Shown here one piece after another: positions 34,812-44,181 of a DNA stretch of 64,000 nt. This DNA comes from Paraburkholderia saeva (lineage in GTDB: Bacteria > Pseudomonadota > Gammaproteobacteria > Burkholderiales > Burkholderiaceae): NCBI RefSeq assembly GCF_907164555.1, contig NZ_CAJQZC010000001.1:310001-374000 (forward strand), given 5' to 3'. The position numbers and the translations under genes were made by a program. Numbering within the stretch: the stretch's first letter is position 1; each line of letters starts with the position of its first letter. The notes below the pieces were generated by a model. The model made no database searches. It was given only the letters and a program-made list of their open reading frames with translations, and was not told the DNA's origin.

Positions 34812-35933
34812 ATGCGGTTTAGCGACATCGGTAAAGGTATTTTCGGCGCTTCCCTGATTGCCGCGGCGGGCACCGCGATGGCCGACACAAATGTGACGCT
34901 CTACGGCGTTGTCGATGTGTTCGGACAATATCTGGGCAACGGCGGTACGCATACTTTCTCGGAGGGCAGCGGCGGCTCGACGGGATCGCTGTTCGGGCTC
35001 AAGGGCAGTGAAGATCTGGGTGGCGGCCTGAAGGCAGATTTCGACGTCGAGAATGGCTTCAACATCAATAACGGAACGCCCTATGCCGATACGACGACGC
35101 TGTTCTATCGTCAGGCCTGGGTCGGACTATCGGATGGCAATTACGGTTCGGTGAGTTTCGGTCGTCAATATCAGCCGAGCTTCCGCGTGGTCTATCCAAC
35201 CGACCCGTTCCGGGCCAACGAGAACCTGTCGCCGCTATCCGCCGCGGTGCTGGCGATCGATCGCAACACGCTCGCCACGCAGTTCATCGTCGGCCGCACC
35301 AGCAACTCGGTGCTTTATCAGTCGCCCAATCTGCGCGGCGTGCAGTTCTCCGCGATGTACGGGTTCGCGGCGACGGTGACGCAACCGATACCTGAGACGC
35401 TTGGCAATATGGTCGACCTAGGGCTTTCTTATACGGGTTACGGGCTCTACGCGGGGATCGGCTATCAGAATCAGCATGCGGCCATCGAGACGTTCCCCGG
35501 CCTCCCAGAGGTTCTGAACATGCTCGGCACCGAGCATTTCATTGGTGCGCTCGCGTATCGGCTCGGTATTGTCAACTTCCAGTTCAACTATTCGTATGCC
35601 CGCCCGAAGGATGCGCCGGCCGGTTCTCTCGCCGCGCTCCTCGACGCGGGGCATTCGGTGAGCACCATGGAGCTCGGGGTGACGATCCAGGCGACGCCGG
35701 CGGATACGATTGAAGTGGCGGGTATCGAGCGCGATGTGCGTGGCGCACACGACAATACGCCGGGTGTGCAGATTGGCATTGATCACAGCATTTCGAAACG
35801 GACGAGCGTCTATATGCGCGCCGGCTACCTGAAGAACAACGGAACGGCGACGACGAGCTGGCCGGGCGTAGCCGTCACCGAAGCCGCGGCAACACAAACA
35901 CTCGCCGTGGTGGGTATGACGCATCGCTTCTAG
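34812..35933 (+). CDS. Gram-negative porin (OmpC/Omp32 type)
   Basis: 373 residues from ATG 34812 with AGAGGAG upstream. A signal peptide ends GTAMA|DTNVTLYG (cleavage near residue 24), and the mature part starts with the VTLYGVVDVF strand typical of Burkholderiales general porins, followed by FGLKGSEDLGGGLKA, AWVGLSDGNYGSVSFGRQ and a C-terminal Phe (MTHRF). It forms a trimeric outer-membrane channel for small hydrophilic solutes. Being next to catabolic genes suggests uptake of the cluster's substrate, which is inference. Confidence 0.92.
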   Translation: MRFSDIGKGIFGASLIAAAGTAMADTNVTLYGVVDVFGQYLGNGGTHTFSEGSGGSTGSLFGLKGSEDLGGGLKADFDVENGFNINNGTPYADTTTLFYRQAWVGLSDGNYGSVSFGRQYQPSFRVVYPTDPFRANENLSPLSAAVLAIDRNTLATQFIVGRTSNSVLYQSPNLRGVQFSAMYGFAATVTQPIPETLGNMVDLGLSYTGYGLYAGIGYQNQHAAIETFPGLPEVLNMLGTEHFIGALAYRLGIVNFQFNYSYARPKDAPAGSLAALLDAGHSVSTMELGVTIQATPADTIEVAGIERDVRGAHDNTPGVQIGIDHSISKRTSVYMRAGYLKNNGTATTSWPGVAVTEAAATQTLAVVGMTHRF

Positions 35934-36076
35934 GGAGCGCCGCTCGGGACGGTGTCCGGCCGCTGCTGCTTGATACCGACCTGACCGGGGACATTCCCCG
36001 GTTCGAAGAGGAGTGTCCTGAGTTATTGAGACCAATGGGACGGACGCACGTCCGTCCCGGTTCGCCGTCGCCCGGG

Positions 36077-37654
36077 TCAGGCTTTGGTGTCGGTGGATGT
36101 CCAGTAACGCTTGCGCAGCTCTGTTTTATAGAGCTTGCCGGTGGGCAGGCGCGGCAACTGATCGACGAAGTCAACAGACTTCGGCACCATATAGCGCGCC
36201 ACCTTGCCGCGCAGATACGCTATCAGTTCCTCAGCCAGCTCCGGACCCAACCCCGGCCCGACTTCAGGCTCCACTTGCACGACCGCCTTCACGGCCTCGC
36301 CCATTTCGTCGTCCGGCACGCCGATTACCGCCGCATCGCTCACCTTCGGATGCGAGATCAACGCGTCCTCGATGGCCTGCGGGTAGATATTCACACCACC
36401 CGAAATAATCATGAACGTCGTGCGGTCCGTCAGATAGAGATAACCGTACGCATCCACGTAGCCGACGTCGCCCACCGCCATCCATGTCGGATGGCGTGGA
36501 TGCTGGGTCGAACGCGTCTTGTCGGGGGCATTGTGATATTGGAAGGCCACGTTGTCGCGCCCGAAGTAGATCAGCCCGGTCTCGCCCACTGGCAGTTCGT
36601 TGCCATCGTCGTCGCAGATATGCACGGTACCGAGTACAGAGCGGCCCACTGAGCCGCGGTGTGCCAGGTACTCCTCGCTGGTGATCGTGGTCAGCCCGAC
36701 CCCTTCGCTCGAACCGTAGTACTCGAAGATCACCGGGCCCCACCAATCGATCATCTTCAGCTTGATGTCGACCGGGCACGGTGCTGCGGAATGGATTGCG
36801 AAGCGTAGGCTGGAGAGATCGTAGGCGAGGCGCTCAGCGTCCGGCAGCTTCAGCATGCGCACGAACATGGTCGGCACCCACTGGCTGTGCGTGATGCGGT
36901 AGCGCTGAATCAGTGCGAGAGCGTGGGCCGGATCGAACTTCTCCATGAATACGACGGTGCCTCCAACGGCGTGAATGCTGATTGCCCAGCCGAGCGGCGC
37001 GGCGTGATACAGCGGCGCCGGCGACAGGTAGACCATGTCGTCAAAGAAGGCGTAATGCTCGGCGTTGAGCTTGCGGCGAAAGGGATCCAGCATGCCGCGC
37101 ACATCCGTGGTATGCGGTGTGCGCACGATGCCTTTGGGCCGCCCCGTGGTGCCCGAGCTATACAGCATCATGACCCCGAGTTGCTCGTCGGCGATGGGCT
37201 CGGCCGGATATGCCGCGACGGTAGCCTCGAACGACGGCCAGCCGTCGGCGGTGCCGTCCACCATCAGGCGGTGCGGGCAAGCGGGCATGCGCTCCGATAG
37301 AGCTTCGGCCAGCGCACGCACTCCATGCGAGCAGACAATCGCCTTCGCGTTGCTGTCCGCGACGATGTAGGCCGCCTCGTCGGGCGTCAGGAAACGGTTG
37401 ATGGCGGTAATCACGAGCCCCGAGCGCATGGCGGCCCAGACGATCTCGAAGTAGCGGATGTGGTTGTCCATCAGCACGGCCACGTGATCGCCCGCACGCA
37501 GGCCCTGTTCCCGGAGGTAGTGGGCGTAGCGGTTCGAGCGCGCCTCCAGTTCGGCGTAAGTCAGCGAGGTGCCAGTGGTGCCGTTGATGATGGCAACTTT
37601 ATCGGGGGTGCGGCGGGCGTGGTCGCCGGGATAGGTCCAGCCTGATGTATCCAT
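36077..37654 (-). CDS. AMP-binding acyl-CoA synthetase
   Basis: 525 residues from ATG 37654 (AGGAGGAGA upstream). The AMP-binding P-loop YSSGTTGRPKGIVRT and the A5 motif YGSSEGVG are present, and the C-terminal domain carries GGVNIYP and the catalytic-Lys region LPTGKLYK. It adenylates a carboxylic acid and joins it to CoA. It starts a minus-strand cluster with an acyl-CoA dehydrogenase and enoyl-CoA hydratase downstream of IclR, though these are transcribed in the order hydratase, dehydrogenase, ligase. It supplies the acyl-CoA for the pathway; the acid is unknown. Confidence 0.9.
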   Translation of the reverse strand: MDTSGWTYPGDHARRTPDKVAIINGTTGTSLTYAELEARSNRYAHYLREQGLRAGDHVAVLMDNHIRYFEIVWAAMRSGLVITAINRFLTPDEAAYIVADSNAKAIVCSHGVRALAEALSERMPACPHRLMVDGTADGWPSFEATVAAYPAEPIADEQLGVMMLYSSGTTGRPKGIVRTPHTTDVRGMLDPFRRKLNAEHYAFFDDMVYLSPAPLYHAAPLGWAISIHAVGGTVVFMEKFDPAHALALIQRYRITHSQWVPTMFVRMLKLPDAERLAYDLSSLRFAIHSAAPCPVDIKLKMIDWWGPVIFEYYGSSEGVGLTTITSEEYLAHRGSVGRSVLGTVHICDDDGNELPVGETGLIYFGRDNVAFQYHNAPDKTRSTQHPRHPTWMAVGDVGYVDAYGYLYLTDRTTFMIISGGVNIYPQAIEDALISHPKVSDAAVIGVPDDEMGEAVKAVVQVEPEVGPGLGPELAEELIAYLRGKVARYMVPKSVDFVDQLPRLPTGKLYKTELRKRYWTSTDTKA

Positions 37655-37854
37655 GGGTAACGTCTCCTCCTGAGGCCGACGGGGACCGTACGCGAGCATC
37701 CTCGCCGGCGTTTCTGTGTGTGTGCGGTTTTTGCGTGCCGTTCGCGCGCAGTCAATGCATCTGACCGGAATGGGATCGCAGCGATGCCTGAGAGTCGTTC
37801 CACCGTCGCATCCTGTTCTTATGGAATGGACTCATCTCCGCGTCCCTTCGCGCG

Positions 37855-39021
37855 TTAGCGGCGCAGACCGAGCAGATCGCGTGCAACCACCCAGCGGTGC
37901 ACCTCGCTCGGCCCTTCATAGATGCGCATCAGACGCGTGTCGTTGGCCATCTGCTGCAGAGGGAGTTCCTTGGTCATACCCATTGCACCGAAGGTCTGCA
38001 TCGCGTAATCGATTACGTCCCACGCCATCTCCGTCGCGTAGACCTTGATCATCGACACCTGGGTGCGAGCTTCCTCGCCAGCATCGATGCGGCTGGCGGC
38101 TTCGTAGGTCATGAGGCGGCAGGCGTGGATGCGCGTGGCGGCATCCGCCACCCACCACTGGATTGCCTGGCGCTGCGCCAGCGGCGCGCCGAAAGTCTGG
38201 CGCTGCTGCGCATACTCGCACAGCATGTCGAGAGCCCGCTGGGCGCGGCCGATGCACCACGCGGCCATCTGCACGCGGCGAGTCGATAGCCGTGCCTGCA
38301 TGGGAGCGAAGCCTTGGCCCTCAACCCCGAGTAGTTGCGATGCCGGCACACGGCAGTCTTCCAGCACAACCTCATAGGTGGACACGCCGCCGATCATCGG
38401 AATGCGGCGCCCCACTTGGAACCCCGGCGTGCCGCGATCGACGATAAAGGCCGAGATGCCGCCGCGTGCGGCGAGAGCCTTGTCTGTCACGGCCATGACG
38501 ATGGTCCAGTCCGCCTGCGCGGCGCGGCTGATCCAGATCTTGCGGCCGTTGATGACCCAGTCGTCGCCGTCGCGGACGGCTCGCGTGGTCATCATGGCGG
38601 GATCGCCGCCTGCGCCTGGCTCGGAGATGGCCATTGCCGAGGCGGTCTCGCCGCGGGCGTACGGAGCGAGGTACTTCTCGCGCTGCATCGCACTGGCGCT
38701 CAGCATCAGCATGCGCAGATTCGGCGAGTCGGGCGGCAGTTCGTATGGCGTGATCGTTTTGCCGAGTTCTTCGTTGACGCCGACCACGGCCACGACGGGC
38801 AGGTCCGAGCCGCCCATTTCTTCGGGAGCGTCCAGACCCCACAGGCCGAGTTCACGCGACATCGCGTTCAGGCGCTCATGTTCGGCCGGCAGCAATGCAA
38901 GCTGCCCGGTTTCGGCCTCGCGCGCCATGACGGCGGTCTCCAGCGGGATCAGTTGCTCGCGCACAAAGCGTGCAACGAGATCCTTGAGCATGCGGTGTTC
39001 ACTCTCGAGTTCGAACTTCAT
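37855..39021 (-). CDS. Acyl-CoA dehydrogenase
   Basis: 388 residues with the ACAD pattern: AISEPGAGGDPAMM at ~128-141 (FAD/substrate loop), VINGRKIWIS, RRVQMAAWCIGRAQRALD, and near the C-terminus IYEGPSEVHRWVVARDLLGL. The last motif holds the usual catalytic-Glu region. It oxidises an acyl-CoA, passing electrons to ETF and then ETF-QO (28950). It lies between the CoA ligase (200 bp downstream) and the hydratase gene (320 bp upstream) on the minus strand. Confidence 0.9.
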   Translation of the reverse strand: MKFELESEHRMLKDLVARFVREQLIPLETAVMAREAETGQLALLPAEHERLNAMSRELGLWGLDAPEEMGGSDLPVVAVVGVNEELGKTITPYELPPDSPNLRMLMLSASAMQREKYLAPYARGETASAMAISEPGAGGDPAMMTTRAVRDGDDWVINGRKIWISRAAQADWTIVMAVTDKALAARGGISAFIVDRGTPGFQVGRRIPMIGGVSTYEVVLEDCRVPASQLLGVEGQGFAPMQARLSTRRVQMAAWCIGRAQRALDMLCEYAQQRQTFGAPLAQRQAIQWWVADAATRIHACRLMTYEAASRIDAGEEARTQVSMIKVYATEMAWDVIDYAMQTFGAMGMTKELPLQQMANDTRLMRIYEGPSEVHRWVVARDLLGLRR

Positions 39022-39341
39022 AATGGATTCCAGTGAGAACAGGATTGCCGGCTTGCGTCGAGTTCGCGCAGGAGGTCGGCGGTGTTGTGCTCACCCGCGT
39101 CGATGCTTAGCGACACTGGGCAAGCAATTTAGCGATGAAGCGGGAAGGCACGGCTCGTATAGCGGTCATAAGGCGAGCGTTCTGTGCCCAGGAACCGGAA
39201 GGCCACGCATGTATGAATGGTCGATCAACGGGAGCAGTCTGATGAACGAGGCATGGAGGCCGAGCCATGTCACGCAGAGGAACGTCGACATGGGCGGTCG
39301 GCGGCAGGCTTGCGAGCCGTTTCGCACGTCGTCGCCTTCGG
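39022..39341. other. Intergenic DNA between hydratase and dehydrogenase genes
   Basis: 320 bp with no convincing gene and no strong hairpin; it may contain a separate promoter for the dehydrogenase-ligase part. Confidence 0.4.
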
Positions 39342-40112
39342 TCAGCGCCGCTGGAACACCGGTGCGCGGCGAGCCGACATGGCGGCCACGCCTTCGCGGA
39401 AGTCTTCGCTGCGGAACTGGCTGTGCTGGACTTCCAGTTCGCGCTGGTTGACCTCCGCGATGCGCTCCGCCAGACCCCGGCGCAGCGTCGCGCGGGTGGT
39501 CTCCACCGCCAATGGCGCGGAAAGGGCAATTTCGCGCGCCAGCTCCCGCGCTTGGGCGCTAACGTCAGCCTGGGGCACGAGATGATCGATGAGGCCTATT
39601 TCCAGCGCCTCCTTGCCGGTGATTCGCCGGCCGGTGAAGAAGAGTTCCGCTGCGCGCTGCTCGCCCACCACACGCGGCAACGTCACGCTCATGCCGAATC
39701 CCGGGTGAATGCCGAGACGATTGAAGTTGGCGCTAAAGCGCGCCTCAGCGCAGCTCACGCGAAAATCCGCTACTAGCGCGAGGCCCAGTCCCGCGCCGAC
39801 CGCGGCACCCGCCACGGCGGCGATGATGGGCTTGCGGGTGCGAAACAGTTTCATCGCGTGGCCATAGAACACGGCGGGGTCGCCTGGCGCGCCGCCGCCA
39901 GGAGCCGCGCTGAAATCCGCGCCGGCACAGAACACGTCGACTCCGGATTGCAGGACTACCGCGCGGCACGTGTCGTCTTCATCCAGGGCCGCCAGCATGT
40001 TCACGAGTTGCTCGATCGTCGCGGTGTCGACGAAGTTCTGCGGCGGCCGCGTCAGCGTGATGCGAGCCACGTGGCCGTCGTGTGAGAGTTGGAGGTCGGT
40101 GGCGGATGTCAT
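39342..40112 (-). CDS. Enoyl-CoA hydratase/isomerase family protein
   Basis: 256 residues with AGGAG before the start. The crotonase fold is clear: ITLTRPPQNF, the oxyanion-hole CAGADFS at ~61-67, AAVAGAAVGAGLGLAL and a Gly-rich FNRLGIHPGFGMS. The Glu/Glu pair expected of a hydratase is only partly conserved (RVVGEQRAAELF), so isomerase or hydrolase activity is possible. It is divergent from the IclR gene with a near-palindromic site between. Confidence 0.85.
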   Translation of the reverse strand: MTSATDLQLSHDGHVARITLTRPPQNFVDTATIEQLVNMLAALDEDDTCRAVVLQSGVDVFCAGADFSAAPGGGAPGDPAVFYGHAMKLFRTRKPIIAAVAGAAVGAGLGLALVADFRVSCAEARFSANFNRLGIHPGFGMSVTLPRVVGEQRAAELFFTGRRITGKEALEIGLIDHLVPQADVSAQARELAREIALSAPLAVETTRATLRRGLAERIAEVNQRELEVQHSQFRSEDFREGVAAMSARRAPVFQRR

Positions 40113-40139
40113 GCTTGGGCGCTCCTGTGGAGGGTTGTA

Positions 40140-40158
40140 TTCCTGCGGTACGCGGGAA
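40140..40158. promoter_or_regulatory. Near-palindrome upstream of IclR gene
   Basis: TTCCTGCG-GTA-CGCGGGAA, arms matching at 7 of 8 positions, lies between the divergent hydratase and IclR genes. A TATACT -10 candidate for the IclR gene is at 40190. The site is a plausible IclR operator. Confidence 0.5.
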
Positions 40159-40226
40159 GTGCAGTATTCCGCTGCGAAGAGAGCCTAGCTATACTGAATT
40201 TTCATCTGGCGAAAATATGCAACTCC

Positions 40227-41048
40227 ATGGATAGCAGCGAACGAAAGACCTCCACCCGGCGTGTGACGTACGAGACGGGGCGCTTCACCCGCGAAACCGC
40301 CGGCAGCGATTCGCTGCACCGGGGCTTGTCACTTCTGAAAGCGTTCCGGGCGGGAGCCGGTGCATTGACCAACGGAGAACTGGCGGCACGCACCGGTCTG
40401 CCGCGCCCTACGGTCAGCCGGTTGACGCGGGTGCTCGTCGATACAGGCTTCCTGCGCTATGACGTCGGTGAACGCGCTTACCGGCTTGGCGCAGCCGTCC
40501 TCAGTCTCGCGGACGCCTTCCAGCAGGCGAGCCGCGTGCCCGAAGCCGCTCTGCCGTTGATGCGAGCCGTCGCGCTGGCTGGCAGGGTCAACGTCGGGCT
40601 GGCTGTGGGCGACGGTCCCGACATGGTGTATCTCGCGTCCGTCAGGCACAGCGGCGACAGCGTGACGCGCACGCGGCGCGTCGTGCCGGGAACGCGTGCG
40701 CCGGTCGAACTGACGGCCATCGGTCTCGCGTATCTCGCGGCATTGCCGGAGGACGTGCGAGTGGCTCTTCTGGAAGAAATCGCGGGACGCTACGGCGACG
40801 CGTGGGCGCCGCTCGGCGCAAATGCGGAGCGCGCCATGGTTGAGGCGCGCCAGCGGGGCTATTGCACGGCGGCCTATCAGCCAGGGCACATGCGTGCGGT
40901 CGCCACCACCTTCGTCGGCGCGGACCGGGAGCTTTACGCGGTCAACATCAGCTTCCCTGACAAGGTGAGCAACGACGCCGACATCTCTCGTCATGTGACT
41001 AGCCTGCGGACCCTGGTGACCGACATCCAGGCAGCCTGGCAAGCGTGA
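40227..41048 (+). CDS. IclR-family transcriptional regulator
   Basis: 273 residues from ATG 40227. An N-terminal winged HTH (LTNGELAARTGLPRPTVSRL at ~50-69) and the C-terminal IclR effector-binding domain with PGTRAPVELTAIGLAYLAALP and RQRGYCTAAYQPGHMRAVATT are visible. Such regulators bind aromatic or acyl-type ligands. It sits between the minus-strand hydratase/dehydrogenase/ligase genes and the plus-strand SDR/dehydrogenase/MaoC/thiolase genes, the classical position to control both. Confidence 0.92.
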   Translation: MDSSERKTSTRRVTYETGRFTRETAGSDSLHRGLSLLKAFRAGAGALTNGELAARTGLPRPTVSRLTRVLVDTGFLRYDVGERAYRLGAAVLSLADAFQQASRVPEAALPLMRAVALAGRVNVGLAVGDGPDMVYLASVRHSGDSVTRTRRVVPGTRAPVELTAIGLAYLAALPEDVRVALLEEIAGRYGDAWAPLGANAERAMVEARQRGYCTAAYQPGHMRAVATTFVGADRELYAVNISFPDKVSNDADISRHVTSLRTLVTDIQAAWQA

Positions 41049-41055
41049 GCGCGCC

Positions 41056-41075
41056 GGCGCGCGTTATCGCGCGCG
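41056..41075 (+). terminator. GC hairpin after IclR gene
   Basis: GGCGCGCG, TTAT loop, CGCGCGCC: perfect 8-bp stem 7 nt past the IclR stop. No T-run. A second G/C stem (CCCC/GGGG around GTAGC) follows at 41118-41130. Confidence 0.5.
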
Positions 41076-41130
41076 CCATCACCTTCTACGCCGCTGATTT
41101 TTGCGGCAGCGACCCCACCCCGTAGCGGGG

Positions 41131-41450
41131 GGGCGCAGATGACTACCCATCCCCCCCGCAGCGCATGGTGCCTGTGCGACGGCGCTGCCACTATCCTCGA
41201 CGTCATTCCCGGATCAGGGTTCGGACTCACGAAGCTCCAGGGCGACGTGATGGACACGGGCCAGCAACTCGTCGGCGTATATCGCTATACAAAGCGACAG
41301 GCGGAGCACTACTGGCCGGCATGACGTCGAATGCCTTCGGCAACGTGAACATCGCTTGCTCGATGGGCCATCGGTGTTGTACCTCGCCTCGCCCCGCGTC
41401 AGCGGCCCGACCCCGATCGAATCAATCCGCAATCACTCAGGAGTACGGAA
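41131..41450. other. Intergenic DNA before the SDR operon
   Basis: No supportable gene; a 61-codon frame at 41139 lacks a start signal. The promoter of the plus-strand acyl-CoA operon should be here, but I cannot place it. Confidence 0.4.
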
Positions 41451-42281
41451 ATGAGCAAACTCGCAGGCAAGGTGGCGCTGGTCAGCGGCTCGGGCCGTGG
41501 CATCGGCCGTTCGCTGGCGCTGAAGCTGGCGTCCGACGGTGCGCGCGTGGTCGTCAACGATCTCGACGCCGATCCGGCCAATGAAGTCGTCGAACTGATC
41601 AGGCAGCAGGGTGGCGAAGCGGTGGCGTGCGCCGGCAGCGTCACCGCGCCGGACTTCGCCGACCGCTTCATCAGGACGGCCGTCGATCACTACAAAGGCA
41701 TCGACATCATCGTCAACAACGCGGGCTTCACCTGGGACAACGTCATCCAGAAGATGACCGACGAGCAGTGGTACGCCATCATCGACTGCCACATGACGGC
41801 GCCGTTCCGCATCCTGCGCGCCGCCCAGCCCGTCATCTCCGCCGCTGCCAAAGCGGAGGCTGCCGAGGGCCGCGAAGTATGGCGCAAGGTGGTGAATATT
41901 TCGTCGACCGCTGCAGGCGGCAACGCCGGGCAGGCCAACTACTCGTCGGCGAAGTCGGGCATCCTGGGCATGACCAAGAGTCTCGCGAAAGAGTGGGGAC
42001 GCCTCAAGGTGAACGTCAATGCGGTGGCTTTCGGTTTGATCGAAACGCGCCTGACCCAGGCGCTCTCCGGCGATGAGAGCAAGACGGTGAACATCGAGGG
42101 GCGCGAGATCAAGGTCGGCGTGCAGAAGGCGATGATCGACAACGCTGGCCGGACCATCCCCGCTGGTCGAGCGGGCACGCCCGACGAAGCCGCGAACGCG
42201 GTGTATCTGTTCTGTCAGCCGGAGTCCAACTACGTGTCCGGCCAGGTGCTGGTCTGCGGCGGCGGCTACGGCGCCATCTGA
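41451..42281 (+). CDS. Short-chain dehydrogenase/reductase (FabG-like)
   Basis: 276 residues. Cofactor motif SGSGRGIG at 12-19, NNAG near 90, and the catalytic pair Y164xxxK168 in ANYSSAKSG with a Ser in ISSTAAGG upstream. A C-terminal VLVCGGGYGAI ends the family pattern. Acidic residues after strand 2 (VVVNDLDAD) favour NAD(H). It likely oxidises a 3-hydroxyacyl-CoA in the pathway. It is the first gene of the plus-strand run SDR, dehydrogenase, MaoC, thiolase, aldehyde dehydrogenase. Confidence 0.9.
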   Translation: MSKLAGKVALVSGSGRGIGRSLALKLASDGARVVVNDLDADPANEVVELIRQQGGEAVACAGSVTAPDFADRFIRTAVDHYKGIDIIVNNAGFTWDNVIQKMTDEQWYAIIDCHMTAPFRILRAAQPVISAAAKAEAAEGREVWRKVVNISSTAAGGNAGQANYSSAKSGILGMTKSLAKEWGRLKVNVNAVAFGLIETRLTQALSGDESKTVNIEGREIKVGVQKAMIDNAGRTIPAGRAGTPDEAANAVYLFCQPESNYVSGQVLVCGGGYGAI

Positions 42282-42419
42282 CGACTCGTCCCGGACGCCC
42301 GTCTGTGTGCGAGGGGAGTCGGTCCTCCTGAAGGACGCGGTCGCCTCGCCGCACGGCGCAATCATGTGCAGAAAGTCTGCCACCCCACAGCCACAGAACC
42401 GAACAGGGAGCAACACACA

Positions 42420-43559
42420 GTGAATGTCAGTCGCGATGTCTTTCGAGAGGATCACGAGCAATATCGCACGTCGGTGCGGCGTTTCTTCGAGCGTGAATGC
42501 GTGCCGCGTCAGGAGGCCTGGAACGCAGCCGGAATGGTTGATCGTGAGACCTGGCTGAAGGCCGGCCGGGACGGGCTGCTGTGCGTCACGACCCCGGTTG
42601 AGTATGGCGGCGGTGGCGGCGACTTCGGCCATGTGGCCGTCATCGCCGAAGAGGCGGCGCGCGCGGGCGTCAGCGGCTTCGGCTATGGCGTGCATTCTTC
42701 CGTGGTCGCACCGTACATCACGCGCCTCGGCAACGAGGAACAGAAGCAACGCTGGCTGCCGAAAGCGTGCTCCGGCGAAGCCATCCTCGCCATTGCGATC
42801 ACCGAGCCGGGCAGCGGGTCCGACATGAAGGCATGCCGCACCACCGCCGTCCTTGACGGCGACGAGTGGGTGATCAACGGCAGCAAGACCTTCATCAGCA
42901 ACGGCATGACGGCCGACCTGATCATGGTGGTCTGCAAGACCGATCCGGACGCCGGCGCGAAGGGCGTCAGCATCATCTTCGTCGAGACTGACCGCCCGGG
43001 GTTCCGCCGCGGCCGCAAGTTGCAGAAGGTCGGTCAGCCCGCGGCGGATACCGCCGAGCTGTTCTTCGACAACGTGCGCGTGCCGGCCGGCAATCTGCTG
43101 GGCGAGGTCAACAAGGGCTTCGGCTACCTGATGCACGACCTCTCGCAGGAGCGCCTGGGCATTGCGCTCAACGCGGCCTCCCAACTCGAAACAGCGCTCG
43201 AACACACTTTGGCCTATGTGAAGGACCGCCAGGCCTTCGGCCAGACTGTCTGGGATTTTCAGAACACCAAATTCAAGCTGGCCGACGCGAAGGCAGGCGC
43301 GATGGCGGTACGCGCTCTGGTCGACAACTGCCTCGCGAAGCTTTTGCGCGGCGAGTTGACCAGCGAAGAAGCGGCGGTCGCCAAGCTGTTCGCCACCGAG
43401 ACCATGTGGAAGCACGTCGACGACATGGTGCAACTGCATGGCGGCTACGGCTACATGATCGAATATCCGATCGCCCGCATCTTCACCGATCAGCGCATCG
43501 CGCGCATCTTCGGCGGCAGCAACGAGGTGATGCGCGACATCATCTCGCGCAAGCTGTAA
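42420..43559 (+). CDS. Acyl-CoA dehydrogenase
   Basis: 379 residues from GTG 42420; GGGAG lies 9 nt upstream, and a nearby ATG is out of frame. ACAD hallmarks: LAIAITEPGSGSDMKACRT (~120-138), WVINGSKTFISNG, a Gly/Arg-rich RQAFGQTVWDFQ and a C-terminal IFGGSNEVMRDIISRKL with the catalytic Glu. It resembles long-chain or branched-chain ACADs. It oxidises an acyl-CoA and feeds ETF. Lies 138 bp after the SDR gene and 31 bp before the MaoC gene. Confidence 0.92.
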   Translation: MNVSRDVFREDHEQYRTSVRRFFERECVPRQEAWNAAGMVDRETWLKAGRDGLLCVTTPVEYGGGGGDFGHVAVIAEEAARAGVSGFGYGVHSSVVAPYITRLGNEEQKQRWLPKACSGEAILAIAITEPGSGSDMKACRTTAVLDGDEWVINGSKTFISNGMTADLIMVVCKTDPDAGAKGVSIIFVETDRPGFRRGRKLQKVGQPAADTAELFFDNVRVPAGNLLGEVNKGFGYLMHDLSQERLGIALNAASQLETALEHTLAYVKDRQAFGQTVWDFQNTKFKLADAKAGAMAVRALVDNCLAKLLRGELTSEEAAVAKLFATETMWKHVDDMVQLHGGYGYMIEYPIARIFTDQRIARIFGGSNEVMRDIISRKL

Positions 43560-43590
43560 GCGCGGCACCCCGACACGAGGAGACGACGAG

Positions 43591-44034
43591 ATGGCAGACA
43601 AGAGTCTGATCGGCCGGGTGATGTCCCACGGCACGGTCGAGGTGGAGAACGGGCGCCTGCGCTTCTTCGCCAAGGCTACCGGAGAGACCAGTCCGATCTA
43701 CACCGACGAGGCCGCCGCGCACGCTGCCGGCCATCCGGCGCTGCCGGTGCCTCCGACTTTCCTGATGTGTCTGAATAGCGGCATCGGCGACACGCGGGCC
43801 AGCCTCGCGATTCTGCAACTGGACCTGGGCCGCATCCTGCATGCCGAACAGGCTTTCGACTACCGCCGGATGGCCTACGCCGGTGACACGCTGCGCTTCG
43901 AGACGAAGATCGAAGACATCTACGACAAGAAGGGCGGCGCGCTGCACTTTGTCGTGCAGGCCACGAGAGTGACTAACCAGCACGACGAACACGTGGCCGA
44001 CCTGCGCAGCACGCTAGTCGAGCGGCGCGGCTGA
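43591..44034 (+). CDS. MaoC-like dehydratase N-terminal (FAS1-like) protein
   Basis: 147 residues, GAGGAG before the ATG. It reads as the N-terminal MaoC hot-dog half: FFAKATGETSPIYTDEAAAHAAGHPALPVPPTFL at ~24-57, and YRRMAYAGDTLRFETKIEDIYDKKGG. This half normally lacks the catalytic Asp/His and works with a second MaoC protein (hydratase 2). In this cluster the partner appears to be reduced to a remnant directly downstream, so the protein may be alone or use a partner elsewhere. Confidence 0.82.
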   Translation: MADKSLIGRVMSHGTVEVENGRLRFFAKATGETSPIYTDEAAAHAAGHPALPVPPTFLMCLNSGIGDTRASLAILQLDLGRILHAEQAFDYRRMAYAGDTLRFETKIEDIYDKKGGALHFVVQATRVTNQHDEHVADLRSTLVERRG

Positions 44035-44040
44035 GCGAAG

Positions 44041-44121
44041 GTCATCAAGACGGCGACGCTGCAAGCTCACCGCTTTGACGACGTGAAAGCCGGCGAAGCC
44101 ACGAGCGCGCCGAGTCTCTGA
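44041..44121 (+). pseudogene. Remnant of a second MaoC hydratase gene
   Basis: Directly after the MaoC-N stop and in the same frame, 27 codons read VIKTATLQAHRFDDVKAGEA and end SAPSL-stop. RFDDVKxGE is the typical opening of a catalytic MaoC dehydratase. No usable start codon remains (ATC at the expected position) and the rest of the domain (~120 residues) is missing, so the catalytic partner has been lost by deletion. Confidence 0.6.
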
Positions 44122-44181
44122 CCGCGCAAACATCCAACTGCCCGTCCGCCTGAGGCGGGCTCCAATTCAAGAGAGAACACT

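Noticed and set aside
41139-41324. 61-codon frame before the SDR gene
   Set aside because: No ribosome-binding site, no recognisable product, and it overlaps likely promoter DNA.
41433-43673. 746-codon open frame on the minus strand
   Set aside because: Covers the SDR and acyl-CoA dehydrogenase genes in antisense; long antisense frames are common in GC-rich DNA and the product shows no motif.
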